DNA of 64,000 nt. Origin: Streptomyces macrolidinus (lineage in GTDB: Bacteria > Actinomycetota > Actinomycetes > Streptomycetales > Streptomycetaceae). Positions 8,440-15,633 of the stretch are shown here, piece by piece. Positions within the stretch are counted from its first letter, which is position 1. Every line of letters begins with the position of its first letter. The notes under the pieces are model-generated. The model did no database searches and was not told where the DNA came from. It was given only the letters and a program-made list of their open reading frames with translations. The stretch lies in contig NZ_JAMWMR010000014.1 of NCBI RefSeq assembly GCF_023887685.1, forward strand, positions 62,001-126,000, given 5' to 3'. The position numbers and the translations under genes are program-made.

Positions 8440-9099
8440 CTATCCGGTGACCCAGTACGGCTCCGGATCACGCCAGCGCTCGAACGGCTGGTCGAGGGCG
8501 TACTTGCCGTTCTCGCCGAGGACGAGCATGCGGGTCTCGCCGTTACCCGGGTTCGACAGGCATTCGAATTCGGCGACCGTCCAGTGGAACCAGCGCATAC
8601 AGAACAGCCGCATGGCCAGTCCATGGGTCACCAGCAGGACGTTCGGCGGGTGGTCGGGGGCCTCGAAGCTCCGGAACAGGCTCTCCAGGAAGCCGCCCAC
8701 CCGGTCGTACACATCGGCGCCGGACTCGCCCTGGGCGAAGCGGTAGAAGAAGTGGCCGTAGGCGTCCCGGTACTCCTTCTGGAGCTGTACGTCGTCGCGG
8801 TCCTGCCAGTTGCCCCAGTCCTGCTCCCGCAGCCGGGGCTCCTCCCGGACGCGGATCAGCTCGGGGTCCAGACGGAAGGCGTGGAGCGTCTCGTGGGTAC
8901 GACGGTAGGGGGAGACGTACACGCTGACGCGCTCCCGGCCGAAGGTCTCCCGCAGTCGCCTGCCCGTCTCCTCCGCCTGCCGCCATCCCCGCTCGGTGAG
9001 CGGCAGCGCGTGGTCCGGCGAGCGTTCGTACACGGAGTCATCGGCATTGCCCGCCGACTCGCCGTGCCGGACAAGGACGATGCGCCGTGGTCGTACCAT
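8440..9099 (-). CDS. Histidine phosphatase family protein (phosphoglycerate-mutase-like)
   Basis: The product is 219 aa. The catalytic motif VLVRHGESAGN at residues of about 8-18 gives the phosphorylated His; a second arginine lies in VSPYRRTHETL, and the C-terminal catalytic His in VLLVTHGLAMRLF. These are diagnostic of the histidine phosphatase superfamily. The substrate could be a sugar phosphate, a nucleotide or a phosphoprotein. The gene is the first of a two-gene unit with the ADP-ribosylglycohydrolase, so both may act on a nucleotide-derived modification, but this is inference. Confidence 0.92.
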   Translation of the reverse strand: MVRPRRIVLVRHGESAGNADDSVYERSPDHALPLTERGWRQAEETGRRLRETFGRERVSVYVSPYRRTHETLHAFRLDPELIRVREEPRLREQDWGNWQDRDDVQLQKEYRDAYGHFFYRFAQGESGADVYDRVGGFLESLFRSFEAPDHPPNVLLVTHGLAMRLFCMRWFHWTVAEFECLSNPGNGETRMLVLGENGKYALDQPFERWRDPEPYWVTG

Positions 9100-9176
9100 G
9101 GCAAAATCCTAGTGCCGTGGCGGGCGGTGTTCTTCTTGTCGTGATCGGACCGCCTACGGTGTCCGGTAGTCCACCG

Positions 9177-9235
9177 CCGCCCTGATCAGCACGTCCGCGG
9201 GCTCACACCGCCGTGATCATCGCGTCCGCGGGCTT
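9177..9235. repeat. Two-copy 28-nt repeat, period 31, at the 3' end of the DUF4937-like gene
   Basis: Copies at 9177-9204 and 9208-9235 share the core GTCCGCGGGCT and TGATCA. On the minus strand the first copy begins at the TGA stop of the 9235-9840 gene and the second follows directly, so the gene end is duplicated outside the coding region. Confidence 0.7.
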
Positions 9236-9840
9236 CATACCGTCCACGTCGGCTCCAGGTCCACGACATCGCCCGTGAGCGCCGCGACGTCCGCTTCCGT
9301 CTGTGCCCGCAGCGCCAGGCGCTCCACGCGTTCGACCCGGTACTTGCCGTGCTCGGCGTCCGACTGCCACATCGACAGGACCAGGAACTCATGGCCCGGC
9401 GCCTCGCCGAACAGGCCGCGGACCATGCCCGGCGATCCGGCCATGGCGGGGTTCCACACCTTCTCCTGCATCAGCGCGAAGTGCTCGGCCCGTTCCTCGT
9501 GGACTCGGCAGTGCGCGACCCGCACCAGATCGGTGTCCGTGAAGCGGGGCTCGAAGCCGGTCTTCACATCGAAGCGGTGGTCGAACAGCCTGACCTGCGC
9601 GTCCGTGAACGTACCGGACTGCGACGCGGCGAGCCGGTCATGGGAACGCGCCATGAACGAGTCGTAGAAGGCGCGGCTCTCCCAGAACGCGAAGACATGC
9701 GCCACACCAGGCCTGCCCCGGCTCCAGCCTCCGCCCTGTCCCCGAAATCCCGGCTCCCCCAGAAGCCCCGCCCATTTCCGCTGCCCCCGCTCGAAACCGC
9801 GGCGATCGACCACGGTGCAGCGAATCCACTTGACCAGCAC
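9235..9840 (-). CDS. DUF4937/YdbC-like protein with second monooxygenase-like (ABM) half
   Basis: The product (201 aa) is built of two similar ferredoxin-like halves. The N-terminal half MLVKWIRCTVVDRRGFERGQ resembles the DUF4937 family (Bacillus YdbC). The C-terminal half, from about residue 105 (LVRVAHCRVHEERAEHFALM), has the antibiotic-biosynthesis-monooxygenase-like pattern, with W, F and acidic residues and VLSMWQSDAEHGKY. Such domains are often small dimeric oxygenases, haem-degrading proteins or stress proteins. No cofactor is predicted and no partner gene is adjacent. The function is unknown. Confidence 0.85.
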   Translation of the reverse strand: MLVKWIRCTVVDRRGFERGQRKWAGLLGEPGFRGQGGGWSRGRPGVAHVFAFWESRAFYDSFMARSHDRLAASQSGTFTDAQVRLFDHRFDVKTGFEPRFTDTDLVRVAHCRVHEERAEHFALMQEKVWNPAMAGSPGMVRGLFGEAPGHEFLVLSMWQSDAEHGKYRVERVERLALRAQTEADVAALTGDVVDLEPTWTV

Positions 9841-9993
9841 CGCGCCATCGTACGGCCCCGTACGTGGCCTTGGTCACTGTCCGGCGGACTCCACTCGGGC
9901 GAGGGGCCCGGTACGCGAGGCACAATGGACAACTGGCCACTGATGCACTGGAGTTCGTGCGGAGCAGTGCAAGGGATCGGGGAGGAACGTGTG

Positions 9994-10527
9994 ATGAGCG
10001 CTCTCAACAAGGGCATCCAGAAGGTGGAGTTGGCACTGAAGTGGGACCCGAGCCCGGCGGGTCAGCCGCCCACCGATCTCGACATCGTGGCAGCGACCTA
10101 CCTGGCGACGGATCCGTACGGGGACCCCGACTACGTCGTGCACTTCGACAGCCGTTCCCCGGACGGCACGATCAATCTGAACCGCGACAGCACCGACGGA
10201 AAGGGCTTCGGCTGGGACGAGGTCATGACGCTGGAGCTGTACCGGCTCGCCAGCCGCTACGCGCGCGTGGTGTGCGGCGTCGTCATCCAGCAGCACATGG
10301 GGCGCAAGACCTTCGACGACGTCCTGAACCCGGGGGTGCGGCTGCGCGAGGGCTACACGGTGCTCGCCGAGGACGACTTCGGCGGCGTACTGGGCTCGAC
10401 CGCGACGACGGTGGGCGAGTTCGTCCGCGACGCCTCCGGTAAGTGGATGTTCACCCCGGGGCTGCACGGCCACGACACGGACCCCGCGGGCTTCACGCGC
10501 GTCATGGGCGCACCGCGCAGTTCCTGA
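9994..10527 (+). CDS. TerD-family protein
   Basis: The product (177 aa) belongs to the TerD/CABP1 family of calcium-binding proteins, first known from tellurite resistance and widespread in Streptomyces. Recognisable features are the N-terminal KVELALKWDPSP, the acidic calcium-site stretch PPTDLDIVAATYLATDPYGD, then SPDGTINLNRDSTDGKGFGWDEVMTL. GGGAGGAA lies just ahead; the start may be the GTG at 9991 or the ATG at 9994, which are adjacent. No other ter genes are nearby, so this is an isolated member. It is convergent with nrdJ across an 82-bp gap that holds a terminator. Confidence 0.92.
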   Translation: MSALNKGIQKVELALKWDPSPAGQPPTDLDIVAATYLATDPYGDPDYVVHFDSRSPDGTINLNRDSTDGKGFGWDEVMTLELYRLASRYARVVCGVVIQQHMGRKTFDDVLNPGVRLREGYTVLAEDDFGGVLGSTATTVGEFVRDASGKWMFTPGLHGHDTDPAGFTRVMGAPRSS

Positions 10528-10549
10528 GCGGCCCGCTCCCTCGTATGCC

Positions 10550-10584
10550 GAAGGGCGACACGACCATCGGCCGTGCCGCCCTTC
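10550..10584 (-). terminator. Terminator of nrdJ
   Basis: A 16-bp stem with a 3-nt loop (arms 10550-10565 and 10569-10584). In the minus-strand transcript the two non-Watson-Crick positions are G-U pairs, so the stem is continuous for nrdJ but has two A-C mismatches for the plus-strand TerD gene. Orientation therefore favours nrdJ. Confidence 0.75.
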
Positions 10585-10609
10585 CGAGGTTCGCCCTCAG
10601 GGGGTCAGG

Positions 10610-13495
10610 TCAGCTGCATCCGCTCGTCGAGCCGCAGCCCTCGCAGATGTAGCAGGAGCCCGCCCGCTGCATCTTGGTGCCGCAGGAGAAGCACAGCGGG
10701 GCGTCCGCCTGGATGCCGAGCTGCATCTCCACCAGTTCGGCGTTGGTGTGCGCCTGCTTCGGGGCCGACTGCGTCGCCGCGGTCTCGGCCTTCGGGGTGA
10801 CGACCGTCTTCAGCTCCTGGGCGAGCGGCGCCGACTGGGCCAGGCCCTCGACGTCGATCTCCTCGTCGATCGGCTCGTACGAGCCGGTCTCCAGGTGCCG
10901 CTGGCGCTCCTCGGCGGAGTGGATGCCGAGCGCGGAGCGCGTCTCGAAGGGCAGGAAGTCCAGCGCCAGGCGGCGGAAGATGTAGTCGACGATCGACTGC
11001 GCCATCCGCACGTCCGGGTCGTCCGTCATACCGGCCGGCTCGAAGCGCATGTTGGTGAACTTCGAGACGTAGGTCTCCAGCGGCACGCCGTACTGCAGGC
11101 CCACCGAGACGGCGATGGAGAAGGCGTCCATCATGCCCGCGAGGGTCGAGCCCTGCTTGGACATCTTCAGGAAGACCTCGCCCAGCCCGTCGTCCGGGTA
11201 GGAGTTGGCCGTCATGTACCCCTCGGCGCCGCCGACGGTGAACGAGGTGGTGATGCCGGGACGACCCTTCGGGAGGCGCTTGCGGACCGGGCGGTACTCG
11301 ACGACCTTCTCGACCGCGGGCTGCGCGGCGGACACCGGCGCCTGCTTCTCGGTGGTCTCCTTCTTCTTGGCGGAGAGCGGCTGACCGACCTTGCAGTTGT
11401 CGCGGTAGATCGCGAGCGCCTTGATGCCCAGCTTCCAGGCCTCGAAGTAGATCTCCTCGACCTCCTCGACGGTCGCCGACTCCGGCATGTTGACCGTCTT
11501 GGAGATGGCGCCGGAGATCCACGGCTGGATCGCGGCCATCATCCGGACGTGGCCCATCGGGGAGATGGCGCGCTCGCCCATGGCGCAGTCGAAGACCTCG
11601 TAGTGCTCCTGCTTGAGGCCCGGCGCGTCGATCACATTGCCGTGCTCGGCGATGTGATCGACGATCGCCTCGATCTGCTCCTCCTGGTAGCCGAGGCGGC
11701 GCAGCGCCTGCGGCACGGTGCCGTTGACGATCTGCATCGAGCCGCCGCCGACCAGCTTCTTGAACTTGACCAGGGCCAGGTCCGGCTCCACACCCGTGGT
11801 GTCGCAGGACATCGCGAGACCGATGGTGCCGGTCGGCGCGAGGACGGACGCCTGGGAGTTGCGGAAGCCGTTCTTCTCGCCGAGGCGGAGCACGTCCTGC
11901 CAGGCCTCCGTGGCGGCGGCCCACACCGGCGTGTCCAGGTCGTCCATGCGGACGGCCGTGGCGTTGGCGTCGGCGTGCTGCTGCATGACGCGCAGATGCG
12001 GCTTCTCGTTGCGGGCGTAGCCGTCGTACGGGCCGACGACCGCGGCCAGCTCGGCGGAACGCTTGTACGCCGTGCCGGTCATCAGGGAGGTGATGGCACC
12101 GGCCAGGGCGCGACCGCCATTGGAGTCGTACGCGTGCCCGGTCGCCATGAGGAGGGCGCCGAGGTTGGCGTAGCCGATGCCGAGCTGGCGGTACGCGCGG
12201 GTGTTCTCGCCGATCTTCTGGGTCGGGAAGTCCGCGAAGCAGATCGAGATGTCCATCGCGGTGATGACCAGCTCGACGACCTTGGCGAAGCGCTCGACGT
12301 CGAAGGACTGGTGGCCCTTGCCGTCGTCCTTCAGGAACTTCATCAGGTTCAGCGAGGCGAGGTTGCAGGACGTGTTGTCCAGGTGCATGTACTCGCTGCA
12401 CGGGTTCGAGCCGTTGATCCGGCCGGACTCCGGGCACGTGTGCCAGTGGTTGATCGTGTCGTCGTACTGGATGCCGGGGTCGGCACAGGCCCAGGCGGCC
12501 TCGGCCATCTTGCGGAAGAGCGACTTGGCGTCGACCTCCTCGATGACCTCACCCGTCATACGGGCGCGCAGGCCGAACTGCCCGCCGCTCTCGACGGCCT
12601 TCATGAAGGTGTCGTTGACGCGGACCGAGTTGTTGGCGTTCTGGTACTGGACGGAGGTGATGTCGTCACCGCCGAGGTCCATGTCGAAGCCCGCGTCGCG
12701 CAGGGCGCGGATCTTCTCCTCCTCCTGGACCTTGGTCTCGATGAAGTTCTCGACGTCGGGGTGGTCGACGTCCAGGATGACCATCTTGGCGGCGCGGCGG
12801 GTGGCGCCACCCGACTTGATCGTTCCGGCGGAGGCGTCGGCGCCCCGCATGAAGGAGACCGGGCCGGAGGCGTTGCCGCCGGAGGAGAGCAGCTCCTTGG
12901 AGGACCGGATCCGGGAGAGGTTCAGGCCGGCGCCGGAGCCGCCCTTGAAGATCATGCCCTCTTCCTTGTACCAGTCGAGGATCGACTCCATGGAGTCGTC
13001 GACGGACAGGATGAAGCAGGCGGAGACCTGCTGGGGCTGGGGGGTGCCGACGTTGAACCAGACGGGGCTGTTGAAGCTGAAGATCTGGTGCAGGAGGGCG
13101 TACGCCAGTTCGTGCTCGAAGATCTCCGCGTCGGCGGGCGAGGCGAAGTACTTGTAGTCCTCACCGGCCTTCCGGTACGTCTTCACGATGCGGTCGATCA
13201 GCTGCTTGAGGCTGGTCTCGCGCTGGGGGGTGCCGACGGCACCACGGAAGTACTTGCTGGTGACGATGTTGACCGCGTTCACCGACCAGAACTCGGGGAA
13301 CTCGACGCCACGCTGCTCGAAGTTGACCGAGCCGTCGCGCCAGTTGGTCATGACGACGTCACGGCGCGCCCACTCGACCTCGTCGTACGGGTGCACGCCG
13401 GGGGTCGTGTGGATGCGCTCGACCCGCAGTCCCTTGGTGGCCTTGGCCCCCTTCGCTCGGGAACCTCGTGCCGGACCGCTCGCCGTCTCTGTCAT
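10610..13495 (-). CDS. nrdJ: Vitamin B12-dependent (class II) ribonucleoside-diphosphate reductase
   Basis: The product (961 aa) reduces ribonucleotides to deoxyribonucleotides with adenosylcobalamin as radical generator, so it works with or without oxygen. Visible features are the catalytic-loop motif NGSNPCSEYMHLDNTSCNLA, the glycine-rich FKGGSGAGLNLSRIRS, the SMG/ATG finger region near SGAISKTVNMPESATVEE, and a C-terminal zinc/redox tail with CFSCGTKM, CYICEGCGS and a terminal GCS. The ATG follows AGGGAGG. The length matches Streptomyces NrdJ. It is the second gene of the nrdR-nrdJ unit, 153 bp after nrdR, and is controlled by the NrdR boxes upstream of nrdR. No cobalamin riboswitch is present on this strand. 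Confidence 0.97.
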   Translation of the reverse strand: MTETASGPARGSRAKGAKATKGLRVERIHTTPGVHPYDEVEWARRDVVMTNWRDGSVNFEQRGVEFPEFWSVNAVNIVTSKYFRGAVGTPQRETSLKQLIDRIVKTYRKAGEDYKYFASPADAEIFEHELAYALLHQIFSFNSPVWFNVGTPQPQQVSACFILSVDDSMESILDWYKEEGMIFKGGSGAGLNLSRIRSSKELLSSGGNASGPVSFMRGADASAGTIKSGGATRRAAKMVILDVDHPDVENFIETKVQEEEKIRALRDAGFDMDLGGDDITSVQYQNANNSVRVNDTFMKAVESGGQFGLRARMTGEVIEEVDAKSLFRKMAEAAWACADPGIQYDDTINHWHTCPESGRINGSNPCSEYMHLDNTSCNLASLNLMKFLKDDGKGHQSFDVERFAKVVELVITAMDISICFADFPTQKIGENTRAYRQLGIGYANLGALLMATGHAYDSNGGRALAGAITSLMTGTAYKRSAELAAVVGPYDGYARNEKPHLRVMQQHADANATAVRMDDLDTPVWAAATEAWQDVLRLGEKNGFRNSQASVLAPTGTIGLAMSCDTTGVEPDLALVKFKKLVGGGSMQIVNGTVPQALRRLGYQEEQIEAIVDHIAEHGNVIDAPGLKQEHYEVFDCAMGERAISPMGHVRMMAAIQPWISGAISKTVNMPESATVEEVEEIYFEAWKLGIKALAIYRDNCKVGQPLSAKKKETTEKQAPVSAAQPAVEKVVEYRPVRKRLPKGRPGITTSFTVGGAEGYMTANSYPDDGLGEVFLKMSKQGSTLAGMMDAFSIAVSVGLQYGVPLETYVSKFTNMRFEPAGMTDDPDVRMAQSIVDYIFRRLALDFLPFETRSALGIHSAEERQRHLETGSYEPIDEEIDVEGLAQSAPLAQELKTVVTPKAETAATQSAPKQAHTNAELVEMQLGIQADAPLCFSCGTKMQRAGSCYICEGCGSTSGCS

Positions 13496-13648
13496 GCCGC
13501 CTCCCTGTTTCGGGCAAAACGCCCAAAGGTACCCGTTTCTTCCCGGGGCACCGTGTCGTCTGTCTGCTTGTCACGCGCGTCCGTGCGCGGGCGCGCGTGA
13601 CGGGTGTGTGTGCGCCGCCGACGAGGCCGGCCCCTGCCGGCCCTCGCG

Positions 13649-14200
13649 TCAGTCGGTGGCGGTGGCGGGCACGGGGGCGTCGGCCGCCCCGCTGGACCCG
13701 CGATCGGCTCCCTGGCACGCCCCGTCCGGGTCGTCGTCCACGACGAGGCGCTCCTGCTGCTGCTTCCTGAGTTCCGCGATGGCGGCCTCGAAGTCCTCCA
13801 GCGAATCGAACGCCCGGTACACGGACGCGAACCGCAGGTAGGCGACGAGGTCGAGCTCCTGCAAGGGACCGAGTATGGCCAGGCCCACGTCATGGGTGGT
13901 CAGCTCGGCGCTCCCGGTGGCCCGCACCGCCTCCTCGACCCGCTGGCCGAGCTGGGCGAGCGCGTCCTCCGTGACCGGCCGCCCCTGGCATGCCTTGCGC
14001 ACGCCGTTGATGATCTTGGTGCGACTGAAGGGCTCGGTGACTCCGGATCGCTTGACGACCATCAGCGAGCACGTCTCCACCGTCGTGAAGCGACGGGAGC
14101 AGCCGGGGCACTGACGGCGCCTGCGGATCGACGTGCCGTCGTCGGTCGTACGACTGTCGACGACGCGGCTGTCGGGGTGCCTGCAGAAGGGACAGTGCAT
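13649..14200 (-). CDS. nrdR: Transcriptional repressor NrdR
   Basis: The product (183 aa) senses ATP/dATP through its ATP-cone and represses ribonucleotide reductase genes. The start MHCPFCRHPDSRVVDSR holds the first two zinc cysteines, and RRRQCPGCSRRFTTVE completes the zinc ribbon (C-X2-C ... C-X2-C). The ATP-cone follows (VVKRSGVTEPFSRTKIINGV). AGGAGG lies about ten bases before the ATG; the frame continues upstream but the conserved start is clear. The last 20 or so residues are a poorly conserved acidic/Ala tail. It is first in the nrdRJ unit, and two NrdR boxes upstream indicate autoregulation. Confidence 0.97.
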   Translation of the reverse strand: MHCPFCRHPDSRVVDSRTTDDGTSIRRRRQCPGCSRRFTTVETCSLMVVKRSGVTEPFSRTKIINGVRKACQGRPVTEDALAQLGQRVEEAVRATGSAELTTHDVGLAILGPLQELDLVAYLRFASVYRAFDSLEDFEAAIAELRKQQQERLVVDDDPDGACQGADRGSSGAADAPVPATATD

Positions 14201-14307
14201 GGCTCCAACCCTCCTTTTCAGCACGGCTCATAGACCTCGCGAGGCCTCACGGGCCCCTCGAAGCAGCCCCAAGCATAGGCGATCGAGAGAGCCGCCAAGA
14301 CCAAGGG

Positions 14308-14323
14308 ACCACAACTTCTGGGC
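14308..14323 (-). promoter_or_regulatory. NrdR box 1
   Basis: ACCACAACTTCTGGGC resembles the 16-bp NrdR box and lies exactly 31 bp from box 2. The known arrangement is two boxes about three helical turns apart. The match is weaker than box 2. Confidence 0.65.
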
Positions 14324-14338
14324 CACTGTCGCAATCCA

Positions 14339-14354
14339 ACCACTACATGTAGCG
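14339..14354 (-). promoter_or_regulatory. NrdR box 2
   Basis: ACCACTACATGTAGCG contains the perfect palindrome CTACATGTAG and fits the known actinobacterial NrdR consensus. It lies about 140 bp before the nrdR start. Confidence 0.8.
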
Positions 14355-14655
14355 ATCGGCTCATACATACGTCGTTGACGCGCGTCGACATGGACCGACG
14401 GACGCGTGCCGCCAGAGCGCCCCGAAGCGGGCCCTGCGCGGGCACGTCGCGCGTCGCCAGGGACGCCGCGGGGCGAGGGGCCGGTTCCCGGCCCGCGGGG
14501 CTGCGGATGGCAGACTGAGCGCCGACCGCGGCGACCCGGCAGGCCGTCACCCCGGCGGTGAACAGTACAGCAATGAGCGCATTTGTCCGCAGGGGCACAG
14601 CACAGGCCATACACCCGGCTTCCTGATCACGTAAGGCATTTCGCAGTTTTTCACT

Positions 14656-14669
14656 CGAACGTGTGTTTG
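14656..14669 (+). promoter_or_regulatory. LexA (SOS) box of lexA
   Basis: CGAACGTGTGTTTG matches the actinobacterial/Bacillus-type SOS consensus CGAACRNRYGTTYG at every position. It is centred about 68 bp before the lexA GTG, so lexA is self-regulated and de-repressed after RecA-stimulated cleavage. Confidence 0.93.
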
Positions 14670-14730
14670 GTGCAACCTTTCGAAAGCAATTACCGTTGTG
14701 CTGCACGGGAGACCATCGAGAGGGGCCGAC

Positions 14731-15510
14731 GTGACCACGACCGCAGACAGTGCGACCATCACTGCCCAGGACCGCCCCCAGGGCCGACTCGAGCCGGTGC
14801 ATGCCATGAACGAAGCCACGAACCCTGAGGGCCCCAAGAGGTCCCTGCCCGGCCGTCCGCCAGGCATCCGGGCGGACAGTTCCGGGCTCACCGACCGGCA
14901 GCGCCGGGTGATCGAGGTCATCCGGGACTCCGTGCAACGTCGGGGGTACCCCCCGTCGATGCGGGAGATCGGCCAGGCCGTCGGCCTATCCAGCACGTCC
15001 TCCGTGGCCCACCAGTTGATGGCACTGGAGCGCAAGGGCTTCCTGCGTCGCGACCCTCACCGCCCACGCGCGTACGAGGTGCGCGGTTCGGACCAGTCGA
15101 CCGCCATGCAGCCCACCGACACCGCGGGCAAGCCTGCCGCGTCCTATGTCCCGCTCGTCGGCCGCATCGCCGCCGGTGGCCCCATCCTCGCCGAGGAGTC
15201 GGTCGAGGACGTCTTCCCGCTGCCCCGGCAGCTCGTCGGCGACGGTGAGCTGTTCGTCCTCAAGGTCATCGGCGACTCCATGATCGAGGCCGCGATCTGT
15301 GACGGCGACTGGGTCACCGTCCGCCGTCAGCCCGTCGCCGAGAACGGCGACATCGTCGCCGCGATGCTCGACGGCGAGGCCACGGTCAAGCGCTTCAAGC
15401 GCGAGGACGGCCATGTGTGGCTGCTGCCGCACAACTCCGCGTACCAGCCGATCCCTGGCGACGAGGCGACGATCCTCGGCAAGGTGGTGGCGGTGCTTCG
15501 GCGGGTGTGA
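14731..15510 (+). CDS. lexA: LexA repressor
   Basis: The product (259 aa) is the SOS repressor and self-cleaving protease. The winged-helix DNA-binding domain spans about residues 52-118 (SMREIGQAVGLSSTSSVAHQ). The cleavage site is Ala148-Gly149 in RIAAGGP, the catalytic Ser183 is in GDSMIEAAI, and Lys220 is in EATVKRF. A roughly 45-residue N-terminal extension before the winged helix is typical of Streptomyces LexA. The GTG start follows GAGAGGGG. The SOS box at 14656-14669 lies in its promoter, and the gene is divergent from nrdR. A terminator follows at 15554. Confidence 0.97.
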   Translation: MTTTADSATITAQDRPQGRLEPVHAMNEATNPEGPKRSLPGRPPGIRADSSGLTDRQRRVIEVIRDSVQRRGYPPSMREIGQAVGLSSTSSVAHQLMALERKGFLRRDPHRPRAYEVRGSDQSTAMQPTDTAGKPAASYVPLVGRIAAGGPILAEESVEDVFPLPRQLVGDGELFVLKVIGDSMIEAAICDGDWVTVRRQPVAENGDIVAAMLDGEATVKRFKREDGHVWLLPHNSAYQPIPGDEATILGKVVAVLRRV

Positions 15511-15553
15511 CCCGACCGCGGCGGGCGGACCTCTCCACGCCTGCCCCTGATCC

Positions 15554-15587
15554 GGGCCCCGGGACCCCTGCGCCGGTTCCGGGGCCC
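15554..15587. terminator. Bidirectional terminator between lexA and the DinG-like gene
   Basis: Arms 15554-15566 and 15575-15587 give a 13-bp stem with one G-U pair and an 8-nt loop. It sits between convergent genes and can serve both. Confidence 0.78.
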
Positions 15588-15633
15588 CATGCTGTCCTGA
15601 GCCCGCCCTGTATGTCTCGTTGCGCCTTCTCTG

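Noticed and set aside
10748..13600. A 950-codon reading frame on the plus strand opposite nrdJ
   Set aside because: It is an antisense shadow of a real gene produced by high third-position GC; the translation is His/Arg/Asp/Val-rich without motifs.
14322..14328. GCCACTG, the B12-box core, near nrdR
   Set aside because: It is on the plus strand, pointing to lexA, without the rest of the riboswitch. nrdR and nrdJ are on the minus strand.
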